From assembly GCF_003385555.1 (NCBI RefSeq), contig NZ_QOHR01000009.1, positions 20,088 to 84,087 on the forward strand: a stretch of 64,000 bases of DNA, written 5' to 3'. Each line of letters begins with the position of its first letter. The first letter of the stretch is position 1. The notes below the pieces were generated by a model that worked only from the letters and a program-made list of their open reading frames with translations, was not told the origin of the DNA and made no database searches. This document shows positions 47,519-62,974 of the stretch, in pieces. The position numbers and the translations under genes are program-made. This DNA is from Rhodosalinus sediminis. Lineage in GTDB: Bacteria > Pseudomonadota > Alphaproteobacteria > Rhodobacterales > Rhodobacteraceae.

Positions 47519-47642
47519 GCCGTTCCGCCCTTCGGTTGTCCTGCCTGAGCCTCTGTGTCCGGCCATTCTGCACGGGCCGGCGTCGCCCACAGGATACCCC
47601 GTCGCGGCGGCGCTGTCACGCCGCAAGCGCGCCGGCGGCGGC

Positions 47643-52894
<5,252 letters not shown>

Positions 52895-52907
<13 letters not shown>

Positions 52908-52965
52908 AAACCGCTTGGCGAAGGCGCTTGGAAGCGCCTTCGGCGGCGGCGTCAGCCGCCGCCGC
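52895..52965. repeat. Twin/triple palindrome element, copy 2
   Basis: The first hairpin (52895-52918) is identical to 7281-7304. The second (52919-52942) pairs CGAAGGCGCTT with AAGCGCCTTCG around GG. A third stem, CGGCGGCGGC with GCCGCCGCCG around GTCA, follows at 52942-52965. The mfd stop lies within hairpin one and the stop of the minus-strand gene at 52952 lies in the loop of hairpin three, so the element separates two convergent genes and supplies both 3' ends. Confidence 0.85.
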
Positions 52966-53176
52966 GGCCGGCGGCGCGCCTCTGCTCCAGGAGCCGGCGC
53001 GCGCGGCGCTCGGCGAGGCGGACGCGCACGGAGGTCATGAAGGCCTCCTGCGTGGTCGAGGAGGTGGCGCCGAGCGCCTCGGCCACCTCTTCGATCAGCC
53101 GGTCGTCGCCGAGCTCGTCGGCCGCCGCGATCGCGTCCTGCGCCAGCGCGTCGGCGAGATCCTCCGTCACTCCCAT
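52952..53176 (-). CDS. Small conserved-looking acidic protein, function unknown
   Basis: The 74-residue protein is Ala-rich and mostly helical: VTEDLADALAQDAIAAADEL, DDRLIEEVAEALGATSSTTQ, then a basic helix VRVRLAERRARRLLEQRRAA. No signal peptide or membrane segment. Normal codon use, an ATG and its place downstream of the hydrolase on the same strand (42-base gap) support a real gene. I do not recognise a family. Confidence 0.6.
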   Translation of the reverse strand: MGVTEDLADALAQDAIAAADELGDDRLIEEVAEALGATSSTTQEAFMTSVRVRLAERRARRLLEQRRAAGRGGG

Positions 53177-53218
53177 CGGCTCACCCCCGATCAGTCTCCG
53201 TCGATCAGCAACCGTCGA

Positions 53219-53872
53219 TCAGCGCGTCGTCTCGGTCAGGCGGCGCTTCACGTAGTCGGTGACCGTCTCGATCATCGGCTCCATGTGCGCGCCCTCGAAG
53301 AAGTGGCCCGCGCCTTCGATTTCCTCGTGGCTCACGGTGATGCCCTTCTGCTCCTGCAGCTTGGCGGCGAGCGCGGCGGTGTCGGAGGGCGGCGCTACGC
53401 GGTCGGCGGTGCCGTTGATCAGGAGCCCGGAGGAGGGGCAGGGCGCGAGGAAGGAGAAGTCGTACATGTTCGCCGGCGGAGAAACCGAGATGAAGCCCGT
53501 GATCTCGGGCCGGCGCATCAGGAGCTGCATCCCGATCCAGGCGCCGAAGGAGAAGCCCGCGACCCAGCAGTGCTTGGAATTCTGGTTCATCGACTGCAGA
53601 TAGTCGAGCGCGGAGGCCGCGTCGGAGAGTTCGCCCACCCCCTGGTCGTACTCACCTTGGCTGCGGCCCACGCCCCGGAAGTTGAAGCGCAGCACGGTGA
53701 AGCCCATCCGGTGGAAGGCGTAATGCAGGTTGTAGACCACCTTGTTGTTCATCGTGCCGCCGAACTGCGGATGTGGGTGCAGCATCAGCGCGATCGGCGC
53801 GTCGCGGTCCTTCTGCGGGTGGTATCGGCCTTCGAGACGGCCCTCGGGGCCGGGAAAGATGACCTCGGGCAT
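53219..53872 (-). CDS. Alpha/beta hydrolase (YsdC/dienelactone-hydrolase-like)
   Basis: The 217-residue protein begins MPEVIFPGPEGRLEGRYHPQ and has the LHPHPQFGGTMNNKVVYNL block, then VLRFNFRGVGRSQG and VAGFSFGAWIGMQ with nucleophile Ser in GFSFG. INGTADRVAPPSD (acid) and IEGAGHFFEGAHM (His) complete the triad. Such proteins are widespread and uncharacterised; some act on acyl or lactone substrates. It is divergent from iscR, and its start is only about 35 bases from the iscR -35 box. Confidence 0.88.
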   Translation of the reverse strand: MPEVIFPGPEGRLEGRYHPQKDRDAPIALMLHPHPQFGGTMNNKVVYNLHYAFHRMGFTVLRFNFRGVGRSQGEYDQGVGELSDAASALDYLQSMNQNSKHCWVAGFSFGAWIGMQLLMRRPEITGFISVSPPANMYDFSFLAPCPSSGLLINGTADRVAPPSDTAALAAKLQEQKGITVSHEEIEGAGHFFEGAHMEPMIETVTDYVKRRLTETTR

Positions 53873-53908
53873 GGGGTCTTGTCGCTCCTGCTGACGCGGA
53901 CGGAATCG

Positions 53909-53937
53909 TTGACGGGAGCGCCGTACCTTCTTAGAAT
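53909..53937 (+). promoter_or_regulatory. iscR promoter
   Basis: TTGACG (53909-53914) and TAGAAT (53932-53937) with a 17-base spacer give a good sigma-70-type promoter, starting near 53944, about 80 bases before the iscR GTG. The -10 hexamer lies within the iron-responsive palindrome. Confidence 0.75.
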
Positions 53938-53945
53938 TATTCTAA
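53931..53945. promoter_or_regulatory. Iron-Rhodo-box-like operator (IscR site) at iscR promoter
   Basis: TTAGAAT-T-ATTCTAA is a perfect 15-base palindrome covering the iscR -10 box. It fits the iron-Rhodo-box described upstream of iron-regulated genes of Rhodobacterales and assigned to IscR. Occupancy would block the promoter, giving autorepression of the isc-suf operon when IscR is active. Confidence 0.8.
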
Positions 53946-54024
53946 TCGGGATGCGCTGGACACGACCGCAGGTAAGCACTGCGGCACGCGCGGTCAACAT
54001 GTGGACAGGGGAAGGGGTCGGGCG

Positions 54025-54483
54025 GTGAAGCTCAGCACGAAAGGGCGCTACGCGATGGTGGCGCTGGCGGATATCGCGCTGCAACCCGAGGACGCGCTGG
54101 TGAGCCTCGGCGACATCGCGAAGCGGCAGGCGATCTCGCTGCCCTATCTGGAGCAGCTCTTCGTGCGGCTGCGCCGGGCGGGGCTCGTGACCTCGGTGCG
54201 CGGGCCGGGCGGCGGTTACCGCCTCGCGCGGCCGGCCTCGGAGATCCGCGTGGTCGAGGTGCTCTCGGCCGTGGACGAGACGGTGGACGCCATGCAGAAG
54301 GGCCTCGGCGCGACAGGCGGGCTTTCGGGGACGAAGGCGCAGTCGTTGACGAACCGCCTCTGGCAGAGCCTCTCGGCGAACGTCTACGTCTTCCTGCACC
54401 AGACGCGGCTCTCGGACGTGGTGAACAACACCCTCGCGCCGTGCCCGGCGGTGCCGGACCTGTTCTCGGTGGTGGACGAGTGA
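54025..54483 (+). CDS. iscR: Rrf2-family iron-sulfur regulator IscR, single-cysteine type
   Basis: The 152-residue Rrf2 regulator starts at GTG 54025 (KLSTKGRYAMVALADIAL). The HTH is IAKRQAISLPYLEQLFVRLRRAGLV, with the wing SVRGPGGGYRLARP. E. coli IscR binds its cluster with three cysteines and a histidine; here the only cysteine is Cys140 (NNTLAPCPAVPD). This agrees with reports that Rhodobacter IscR lacks the three cysteines and binds its cluster in an unusual way. It heads the isc-suf operon and probably represses it through the upstream palindrome. Confidence 0.94.
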   Translation: MKLSTKGRYAMVALADIALQPEDALVSLGDIAKRQAISLPYLEQLFVRLRRAGLVTSVRGPGGGYRLARPASEIRVVEVLSAVDETVDAMQKGLGATGGLSGTKAQSLTNRLWQSLSANVYVFLHQTRLSDVVNNTLAPCPAVPDLFSVVDE

Positions 54484-54552
54484 GCGCGGGCCGTGGGCCG
54501 GGTCTGGGGCCGGGTCGGGGGGCGCTGCCCCCGTCGCGCCTGTCGGCGCGAC

Positions 54553-54581
54553 TCCCCCGGAGTATTTTCGCCAAGGTGATG
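54553..54581 (+). repeat. Rhodobacteraceae-type dispersed element (GGAGTATTTTCGCCAAG), copy 2
   Basis: TCCCCCGGAGTATTTTCGCC followed by AAGGTGATG lies 18 bases before the cysteine desulfurase ATG. It matches the 25466-25496 element in layout (CGG-xx-TATTT-x-GCCAAG). Its position in the leader could affect translation of the downstream gene, but GAGGAGG at 54588-54594 remains free. Confidence 0.6.
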
Positions 54582-54598
54582 GGCCGCGAGGAGGCGCG

Positions 54599-55642
54599 AT
54601 GAGCCGGGTCTATCTCGACTGGAACGCGACGGCGCCGCTGCGCCCGGAGGCGCGGGCGGCGGTGGCGGATGCGCTCGACCTGATCGGCAATCCCTCGTCG
54701 GTGCACGAGGAGGGGCGAGCGGCCAAGGCCGCGATCGAGCGGGCGCGCGCGCAGGTGCTCGAGGCGATCGGGGGCGAGGGCTACGATCTCGTCTTCACCT
54801 CCGGCGCGACGGAGGCGGCCGCGCTCGCCTGCGCGGGGCGCGGGCTCGCCGGCGCGGCGATCGAGCACGACGCCGTGCGCGCGTGGATCGAGGAGGTGTT
54901 GCCGGTGGACGGCGAGGGCCGCGTGCGCGTCGCCGATCCGGCGGGATCGGTCCTGCAGCTCGCCAACTCCGAGACCGGCGTGGTGCAGGCGCTGCCCGCG
55001 GGGCTCGCCGTCTCGGACATGACGCAGGGCTTCGGCAAGCTGCCGCTGCGACTGTCGGAGACGGGCGTCGAGATGGCCTTCGTCTCGGCGCACAAGATCG
55101 GCGGGCCGAAGGGCGTGGGCGCGCTCCTGTTGCGGCAGGGGCGCGACGTGGCGGCGCGCATCCGCGGCGGCGGGCAGGAGATGGGCCGGCGCTCGGGGAC
55201 CGAGAACATCCCCGGCATCGCGGGCTTCGGCGCGGCGGCGGAGGCGGCGCGGCGCGATCTCGACGCGGGGCTCTGGGACGGGGTCGCGGAACTTAGAAAT
55301 ATTCTAGAGAAAAACCTTGAGGCCCTCGGGGGCCAGATTATTTTGGTCGGGAAAGGGGCGCGGCGGCTGCCGAACACGGTCTGCGTCGCGGTCCCCGGCT
55401 GGAAGGGAGAGACGCAGGTGATGACCATGGATCTCGCGGGGATCTCGGTCTCGGCCGGCTCGGCCTGTTCCAGCGGCAAGGTCCGGGCGAGCGGCGTGCT
55501 GCGCGCCATGGGCCACGACGACGCGACCGCGGCGAGCGCGCTGCGGGTGAGCTTCGGGCCCGGCGTCACGCGGGCGGAGCTCGACCGCTTCGCCGAGCGT
55601 TGGGGCGCCGCGCTGGCGCGGCACCGGGCGCGCGCGGCCTGA
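54599..55642 (+). CDS. Cysteine desulfurase (IscS/NifS-like), second gene of isc-suf operon
   Basis: The 347-residue class V aminotransferase-fold enzyme removes sulfur from cysteine for cluster assembly. PLP-binding Lys166 is in VSAHKIGGPKGVGALL. The persulfide-forming Cys290 is in GSACSSGKVRASGVL, the flexible-loop form typical of IscS/NifS. VYLDWNATAPLRPEA and GNPSSVHEEGRAAK open the protein. It is shorter than IscS (about 400) but complete. Codons near 55290 switch to A/T-ending types around an iron-box-like palindrome. Confidence 0.94.
   Translation: MSRVYLDWNATAPLRPEARAAVADALDLIGNPSSVHEEGRAAKAAIERARAQVLEAIGGEGYDLVFTSGATEAAALACAGRGLAGAAIEHDAVRAWIEEVLPVDGEGRVRVADPAGSVLQLANSETGVVQALPAGLAVSDMTQGFGKLPLRLSETGVEMAFVSAHKIGGPKGVGALLLRQGRDVAARIRGGGQEMGRRSGTENIPGIAGFGAAAEAARRDLDAGLWDGVAELRNILEKNLEALGGQIILVGKGARRLPNTVCVAVPGWKGETQVMTMDLAGISVSAGSACSSGKVRASGVLRAMGHDDATAASALRVSFGPGVTRAELDRFAERWGAALARHRARAA
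55293..55307. promoter_or_regulatory. Intragenic iron-Rhodo-box-like palindrome in the cysteine desulfurase gene
   Basis: TTAGAAA-T-ATTCTAG (55293-55307) differs at two of 15 positions from the perfect operator at 53931-53945. It lies in codons for LRNILEKN that use CTT, AGA, AAT, ATT and CTA, all rare in this genome. TAGAAT can be read as a -10-like hexamer on the minus strand at 55301-55306. It lies about 500 bases before sufB. Confidence 0.55.
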
Positions 55643-55687
55643 GCGTCGGACCGATCGAGCGGCGGCCCTGCGACAGCGGGCCGTCGG

Positions 55688-55729
55688 GCGCCCCGGGGGC
55701 GCATGAGGTAAGCGCCCCGCACGGGGCGC
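55688..55729 (+). other. Competing hairpins in the leader before sufB
   Basis: GCGCCCC-G-GGGGCGC (55688-55702) and GCGCCCC-GCAC-GGGGCGC (55712-55729) share the same stem sequence, so their arms can pair in alternative ways. A further GGCCCCGCAGGGGGC follows. They lie in the 163-base gap between the cysteine desulfurase stop and sufB. Confidence 0.5.
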
Positions 55730-55805
55730 GAGCGAAGGCCCCGCAGGGGGCGGCAGGGAAAGCATCAGCGGGCCGCCGGCCCCGACCAGACCGAGGAGAC
55801 GAACG

Positions 55806-57344
55806 ATGAGCGCATTGGACAAGCTCGACGTAAAGGAAGGCGTCGACCGCGAGACGGTCGAGACCGTGCGCGAGGTCGGCGGCAAGTACAAGTACGGCTG
55901 GGAAACCGACATCGAGATGGACTATGCGCCGAAGGGCCTGACGGCCGACATCGTGCGCCTCATCTCCGAAAAGAACGGCGAGCCGGAGTGGATGACCGAC
56001 TGGCGGCTCCAGGCTTACGAGCGCTGGCTGCAGATGAAGGAGCCGGAGTGGGCCTTCATCGACTATCCCACGATCGACTTCCAGGAACAGTATTACTACG
56101 CCCGGCCGAAGAGCATGGCGGAGAAGCCGAAGTCGCTCGACGAGGTGGATCCGAAGCTCCTCGAGACCTACGAGAAGCTCGGCATCCCGCTGAAGGAGCA
56201 GATGGTGCTCGCCGGCGTCGAGGGCGCGGAAAACGCGGCGCCCGCCGAGGCGCGCGAGGGCGAGCGCAAGGTGGCCGTCGACGCGGTCTTCGACAGCGTC
56301 TCGGTCGGCACGACCTTCCAGGAGGAGTTGAAGAAGGCGGGCGTCATCTTCTGCTCGATCTCCGAGGCGATTCAGGAGCACCCGGAGCTCGTGAAGAAGT
56401 ACCTCGGCTCGGTGGTGCCGGTCTCGGACAACTTCTACGCGACGCTGAACAGCGCCGTCTTCTCCGACGGTTCCTTCGTTTACGTGCCGCCGGGCGTGCG
56501 CTGCCCGATGGAGCTTTCGACCTATTTCCGCATCAACGCCGAGAACACCGGGCAGTTCGAGCGCACGCTCATCATCGCCGACAAGGGGTCTTACGTGAGC
56601 TACCTCGAGGGCTGCACGGCGCCCCAGCGCGACGAGAGCCAGCTGCACGCGGCCGTCGTCGAGATCATCGCCGAGGAGGACGCGGAGGTGAAATACTCCA
56701 CCGTCCAGAACTGGTTCCCCGGCGACGAAGAGGGCAAGGGCGGCATCTACAACTTCGTCACCAAGCGCGCCGACTGCCGCGGCGACCGCTCCAAGGTGAT
56801 GTGGACGCAGGTGGAGACGGGCAGCTCGGTGACCTGGAAGTATCCCTCCTGCATCCTGCGCGGGAACGACTCCCAGGGCGAGTTCTACTCGATCGCCATC
56901 ACCAACAACCATCAGCAGGCCGACACCGGCACGAAGATGGTGCATCTGGGCAAGAACACCCGCTCGCGGATCGTCTCCAAGGGGATCAGCGCCGGGGAGA
57001 GCTCGAACACCTACCGCGGGCTCGTCTCGATGCACCCGAAGGCGAAGAACAGCCGCAACTTCACGCAGTGCGACTCGCTCCTGATCGGGGATCGGTGCGG
57101 CGCGCACACGGTTCCCTACATCGAGGTGAAGAACAACTCGAGCCGGGTGGAGCACGAGGCGACCACCTCCAAGGTGGACGAGGACCAGATGTTCTATTGC
57201 CGCCAGCGCGGCATGGACGAGGAGGAGGCCGTGGCGCTCATCGTCAACGGCTTCGCCAAGGAGGTGCTGCAGGCCCTGCCGATGGAGTTCGCCATGGAAG
57301 CGCAGCAGCTCGTGGCGATCTCGCTCGAAGGGTCGGTGGGCTGA
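55806..57344 (+). CDS. sufB: Fe-S cluster assembly scaffold SufB
   Basis: The 512-residue SufB is the main scaffold of the SufBC2D complex. It has the N-terminal [18 protein letters not shown] and the beta-helix core with [22 protein letters not shown] and [47 protein letters not shown], holding the cluster/sulfur-accepting cysteine region, follows near the end. ATG 55806 follows GAGGAGACG. The next gene begins 16 bases after its stop. Confidence 0.97.
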   Translation: MSALDKLDVKEGVDRETVETVREVGGKYKYGWETDIEMDYAPKGLTADIVRLISEKNGEPEWMTDWRLQAYERWLQMKEPEWAFIDYPTIDFQEQYYYARPKSMAEKPKSLDEVDPKLLETYEKLGIPLKEQMVLAGVEGAENAAPAEAREGERKVAVDAVFDSVSVGTTFQEELKKAGVIFCSISEAIQEHPELVKKYLGSVVPVSDNFYATLNSAVFSDGSFVYVPPGVRCPMELSTYFRINAENTGQFERTLIIADKGSYVSYLEGCTAPQRDESQLHAAVVEIIAEEDAEVKYSTVQNWFPGDEEGKGGIYNFVTKRADCRGDRSKVMWTQVETGSSVTWKYPSCILRGNDSQGEFYSIAITNNHQQADTGTKMVHLGKNTRSRIVSKGISAGESSNTYRGLVSMHPKAKNSRNFTQCDSLLIGDRCGAHTVPYIEVKNNSSRVEHEATTSKVDEDQMFYCRQRGMDEEEAVALIVNGFAKEVLQALPMEFAMEAQQLVAISLEGSVG

Positions 57345-57360
57345 GACCGGAGAAGGCGCG

Positions 57361-57672
57361 ATGATCGTCACCACCACGCCCCATGTCGAGGGCCGCACCA
57401 TCGAGACGTATCACGGCATCGTCACGGGCGAGGCGATCATCGGCGCCAACGTCTTCCGCGACGTCTTCGCCGGGATCACCGACATCCTCGGCGGGCGCTC
57501 CGGCGCCTACGAGGCGAGCCTCGCCGAAGCGCGGGAGACGGCGACCCGCGAGATGGAAAGCCGCGCGGCGGCGCTCGGCGCCGATGCGGTGGTGGGCGTC
57601 GATCTGGATTACGAGGTCATCAACAACATGCTGATGGTCTCGGCCTCGGGCACCGGCGTCACGCTGGGCTGA
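57361..57672 (+). CDS. YbjQ-family (heavy-metal-binding-domain-like) protein in the suf operon
   Basis: The 103-residue protein matches YbjQ (PF01906): [31 protein letters not shown] shows the start, then [26 protein letters not shown] and [11 protein letters not shown]. YbjQ proteins form pentamers of unknown function; the domain name heavy-metal-binding is historical. It lies 16 bases after sufB and four bases before the next gene, so it is co-transcribed with suf. Confidence 0.9.
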   Translation: MIVTTTPHVEGRTIETYHGIVTGEAIIGANVFRDVFAGITDILGGRSGAYEASLAEARETATREMESRAAALGADAVVGVDLDYEVINNMLMVSASGTGVTLG

Positions 57673-57675
57673 GCC

Positions 57676-58287
57676 ATGGCCGCGCGGCATGCCAAAACCA
57701 CCCCGGCGCGGCCGGAGCTCACGCTTCCCGACCGGGAGGCCGAGGCGCTGAGCGCCGCCTACGCGGGCGCGGCGTCGATCCTCGAATACGGCTCGGGCGG
57801 GTCGACCGTCCTCGCCGCCGAAATGCCGGGCAAGCGGGTCGTCGCGGTGGAGAGCGATCCGGACTGGGCCGCCGCGATGCGCGCCTGGTTCAACGCCAAC
57901 CCGCCAGCCGACGGGTCCGCCGTAGAGGTGATGTGGGCTGACATCGGCCCGACCAAGAAGTGGGGCCGTCCGGCTGACGACACGGGCTGGCGGCGCTACG
58001 CGCACTACCCGCTCACGGTCTGGGATCGCGCGGAGCTGGCGCCCGACGTGGTGCTGGTGGACGGGCGGTTCCGCGTGGGTTGCGCGCTCGCGGCGCTCTT
58101 CCGGGCGCCGGGGCCGTTCACGCTCCTCTTCGACGACTACGCGCCGCGGCAGCGCTACCACGTCGTGGAGGAGTATCTGGGGCCGCCGCACCGCATGGCG
58201 GGGCGCATGGCCCTCTGGGAGGTGACGCCGCAGCCGGTGCCGGCCGAGCGGCTGACGCAAATCGTGACGCTGATGACGCGGCCGTGA
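57676..58287 (+). CDS. Rossmann-fold SAM-methyltransferase-like protein in the suf operon
   Basis: The 203-residue protein has ASILEYGSGGSTVLAAEM, a Rossmann-type SAM-binding loop (E-x-G-x-G-G-S-T), followed by VVAVESDPDWAAAMRAWF. VVLVDGRFRVGCALAALF and LLFDDYAPRQRYHVVEEYL follow. No methyl-acceptor motif is clear, and the fold is also consistent with a non-catalytic homologue. It lies between ybjQ-like and sufC with 3- and 28-base gaps, so it is part of the operon. Function unknown. Confidence 0.7.
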   Translation: MAARHAKTTPARPELTLPDREAEALSAAYAGAASILEYGSGGSTVLAAEMPGKRVVAVESDPDWAAAMRAWFNANPPADGSAVEVMWADIGPTKKWGRPADDTGWRRYAHYPLTVWDRAELAPDVVLVDGRFRVGCALAALFRAPGPFTLLFDDYAPRQRYHVVEEYLGPPHRMAGRMALWEVTPQPVPAERLTQIVTLMTRP

Positions 58288-58315
58288 CCGCCGCAAAGGA
58301 CAAGGGACCGACGAC

Positions 58316-59070
<755 letters not shown>

Positions 59071-59071
<1 letters not shown>

Positions 59072-60354
59072 TGGCGCTTCCGCAGCCCAAGATCGACACG
59101 CTCGAGGCGCGCCTCGGCGCGCTTACGATGCCCGCCGACGGCTGGCCGCGCGCCGCGCGCGAGGCCGCGCTGGAACGGCTGCGCGCCATGGGGCTTCCCG
59201 GTGCGCGCGACGAATACTGGAAGTTCACGCGCCCCGACACGCTGACCGCGCCGGAGGCGCCGGAGGCGGCGCTCTTCGACGCGGGCGAGCCGCCGATGTT
59301 CGACGCCTTCGACCGGCTGAAGATCGTCTTCACCGACGGCGTCTTCGACCCGGCGGCCTCGGACGACCTCGCGCTCGAGGGGATCGAGATCGCGCGCCTC
59401 GAAGAGGCGGGCGCGGCCGACCTGCACTGGGCGCGCGAGGTCTACGGCACGCTCGAGGCGCGCGGGCACGCCCCCGTGCCGCGCCCGCTCGCCGCGCTGA
59501 ACACGGCCTATGCCACCGACGGCGTGCTGATCCGGGTGACGGCGACGCCCTCTAAGCCCGTCAGCCTGATCTATCGCCACGCCTCCACCACCTCGGACGC
59601 TTACCTGCATCACTGCATCAAGGTGGAGACGGGCGCGAGCCTCACGCTTCTGGAGAATGGCCCGGCGGCGGCGCGCTTCAACAACGTGATCGAGGCGGAC
59701 ATCGCCGACGGCGCGACGCTGCACCACGTGCGCGCGCAGGGCCGCGACCATGAGCGCCGCGCGGCCACGCACATCTTCGCCCGCCTCGGCGAAGCGAGCG
59801 TGTTCAAGAGCTTCTCGGTCACGGTGAACGGCGTGATGACCCGCAACGAGACCGTCGTCGAGATGGCGGGCGAGCGCGGCGTCGCGCATATCGCGGGGGC
59901 GAGCGTGGGCGACCGCGGCTTTCACGGCGACGACACGGTGTTCATCACCCACGCCGCGCCGGACTGCGAAAGCCGCCAAGTCTTCAAGAAGGTGCTGCGC
60001 AACGGCGCGACCGGCGTCTTTCAGGGCAAGATCCTCGTGCCTTCGGTCGCGCAGCGCACGGACGGCTACCAGATCAGCCAGTCGCTTCTGCTGGACGACG
60101 ACAGCCAGTTCCTCGCCAAGCCGGAGCTCGAGATCTACGCCGACGACGTGGCCTGTTCGCACGGCTCGACCTCCGGCGCGATCGACGAGGACTCGCTCTT
60201 CTACCTGCGCGCCCGCGGCGTGACGAAGGACGAGGCGACGGACATCCTGACGCTTTCCTTCCTCGCCGAGGCGGTTGAGGAGATCGAGGACGAGGACCTC
60301 GCCGGGGACATCACCGCGCGGCTCGAGGGCTGGCTCGCCCGACGGCGCGGCTGA
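59071..60354 (+). CDS. sufD: Fe-S cluster assembly protein SufD
   Basis: The 427-residue SufD pairs with SufB on the SufC dimer. It has ARDEYWKFTRPDTLT near the start, a beta-helix core, TQ-type ALNTAYATDGVLIRV, and the C-terminal ACSHGSTSGAIDEDSLFYLRARGVTKDEA, with the cysteine-histidine seen in SufD proteins. Both ends overlap neighbours by one base (TGATG), so translation is coupled from sufC through the downstream Yip1-like gene. Confidence 0.97.
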
Positions 60355-60845
60355 TGCCCGTGACAACCGACATCGTGGCGACCTACCGGTCGCCGCGGAA
60401 GGTCATGCGCCACCTGCTCGACGCCGGGCGGCGCGAGGACCGGGCGCTCGCCATACTGATGGGCGGGTGCCTTCTGGCGTTCGTGGGCCGCTGGCCGGCG
60501 CTTCAGCGCGCCGCGACACTGGGCGAAGAGGGGCCGTCGTTCGAGGCGATGATGGCCGGCGCGCTTTTCGCGTGGCTCTTCGTCGCACCGCTCCTCTTCT
60601 ACCTGCTCGCGGCGATCTCGCATCTGGTCGCGCGGCTCTTCGGGGGGCAGGGCAGCTACTTCGGCGCGCGTCTCGCGCTCTTCTGGTCCTTCCTCGCCGC
60701 CGCGCCGCTTCTCCTGCTCTACGGGCTGGTCGAGGGCTTCGTCGGCCCCGGCCCGGGCTTGCAGGCCGTCGGTGTTCTGTGGTTGATCGCCTTCGGGTGG
60801 TTCTGGATCGCCAGCCTTCGCGAAGCCGAGAGGACACAGGCATGA
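60354..60845 (+). CDS. Yip1-family-like membrane protein A in the suf operon
   Basis: The 163-residue protein has about four membrane segments (LAILMGGCLLAFVGRW, AGALFAWLFVAPLLFYLLAAI, LALFWSFLAAAPLLLLYGLV, GVLWLIAFGWFWIASL). An N-terminal cytoplasmic helix precedes them (YRSPRKVMRHLLDAGRRED), as in Yip1-like proteins. It overlaps sufD by one base and the next gene by ATGA. Function unknown; its coupling to sufD suggests a membrane link for the Suf machinery or a passenger gene. Confidence 0.75.
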   Translation: MPVTTDIVATYRSPRKVMRHLLDAGRREDRALAILMGGCLLAFVGRWPALQRAATLGEEGPSFEAMMAGALFAWLFVAPLLFYLLAAISHLVARLFGGQGSYFGARLALFWSFLAAAPLLLLYGLVEGFVGPGPGLQAVGVLWLIAFGWFWIASLREAERTQA

Positions 60846-61420
60846 CGACCGCGGCGCTCGGGGAGCTGGCGAACGAGACGATACGCGATCCGCAGGGGGC
60901 GGCGCGCCGTCTTCTGGCGCTGAAGCTGCCGCGCAATGTGCTCTTGACGGCGCTCGCGCTGGTGATCGTGCTGAACGCTGCCGTCTACGGCCTGTCGAAC
61001 CTGATCACGCCGCCGCCGGCCGAGGTGCCGATGGCCGCGCTCGCCCCGGTGCCCTTCGCGGCCTTCCTCGCCGCGGGGCTGATCGGCACGATCCTCGGCC
61101 TCTGGTACGTGGGCCGCGCGATCGGGGGCACGGGCACGCTGGAGGACGTGATGGTCCTCCTCGTGTGGCTGCAGGCGCTGCGCCTCGCCGTGCAGGCGGC
61201 GCTTCTGGTGCTCGTGCCGCTGAGCCCGGTGCTGTCGTCGCTCGTGGTGCTCGCCGCGGCGGTGATCGGTTTCTGGATCCTGCTGAATTTCGTCGACGTG
61301 GCGCATGATTACGGCAGCCTGCTGAAGTCCTTCGGGGCGATCGCGCTCAGCGTGCTGGCGCTCGCGCTCGGGCTCACGCTGCTCGTGACGCTCTTCGGCG
61401 GCGCCCTACCTCAGCCCTGA
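60842..61420 (+). CDS. Yip1-family-like membrane protein B in the suf operon
   Basis: The 192-residue protein opens with LANETIRDPQGAARRLLALKL, then has about five membrane segments (NVLLTALALVIVLNAAVYGL, FAAFLAAGLIGTILGLWYVG, VMVLLVWLQALRLAVQAALL, LVVLAAAVIGFWILLNFV, IALSVLALALGLTLLVTLF). GTGTLEDVMVLLVWLQ is the pattern of YIP1 proteins. It is coupled to membrane protein A by ATGA, and sufS starts 14 bases later. Possibly a paralogue of A; function unknown. Confidence 0.75.
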   Translation: MTTAALGELANETIRDPQGAARRLLALKLPRNVLLTALALVIVLNAAVYGLSNLITPPPAEVPMAALAPVPFAAFLAAGLIGTILGLWYVGRAIGGTGTLEDVMVLLVWLQALRLAVQAALLVLVPLSPVLSSLVVLAAAVIGFWILLNFVDVAHDYGSLLKSFGAIALSVLALALGLTLLVTLFGGALPQP

Positions 61421-61434
61421 CGCGATAGGGGACG

Positions 61435-62661
<1,227 letters not shown>

Positions 62662-62681
62662 GCGGGCGAAGTTTCGCCCGC
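62662..62681 (+). terminator. Hairpin after sufS (probable end of isc-suf operon)
   Basis: GCGGGCGAA-GT-TTCGCCCGC is a perfect nine-base stem starting one base after the sufS stop. A second stem, GGCCCCGC (62699-62706) with GCGGGGCC (62715-62722), follows just before the tRNA. T-runs are absent. Confidence 0.6.
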
Positions 62682-62726
62682 GTCAGGGTTGCGCCGCCGG
62701 CCCCGCGACGATAAGCGGGGCCTGCG

Positions 62727-62803
62727 GGTCGCATAGCTCAGCTGGATAGAGCGCTGGCCTCCGAAGCCAGAGGTCCCAGGTTCGAATCCTGGTGCGACCG
62801 CCA
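62727..62803 (+). tRNA. tRNA-Arg (CCG)
   Basis: The 77-base cloverleaf includes an encoded CCA. The acceptor GGTCGCA pairs with TGCGACC. D-arm GCTC/GAGC, anticodon stem CTGGC/GCCAG with loop CTCCGAA (anticodon CCG, codon CGG) and T-arm CCAGG-TTCGAAT-CCTGG are all perfect. It follows the sufS terminator hairpins and marks the border to IS remnants. Confidence 0.97.
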
Positions 62804-62974
62804 TATTGTGCATTTTCTTTCGTGTCAGGAACTTCGCCGGGGCCGAGCACCCGAACACGTCTCTCCCGCGATGTCGCCGACAGCGGGATCACCCTTGACC
62901 CACCGTGCGGGCCGGTTTTCAGCTATGATTGCGGCATCGTCCCCGCGGCCACATTACCGGGGCGGATAGCCTTC

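Noticed and set aside
62895..62939. Promoter between the tRNA and the IS110 remnant (TTGACC … TATGAT)
   Set aside because: The two hexamers are 33 bases apart, too far for a promoter.
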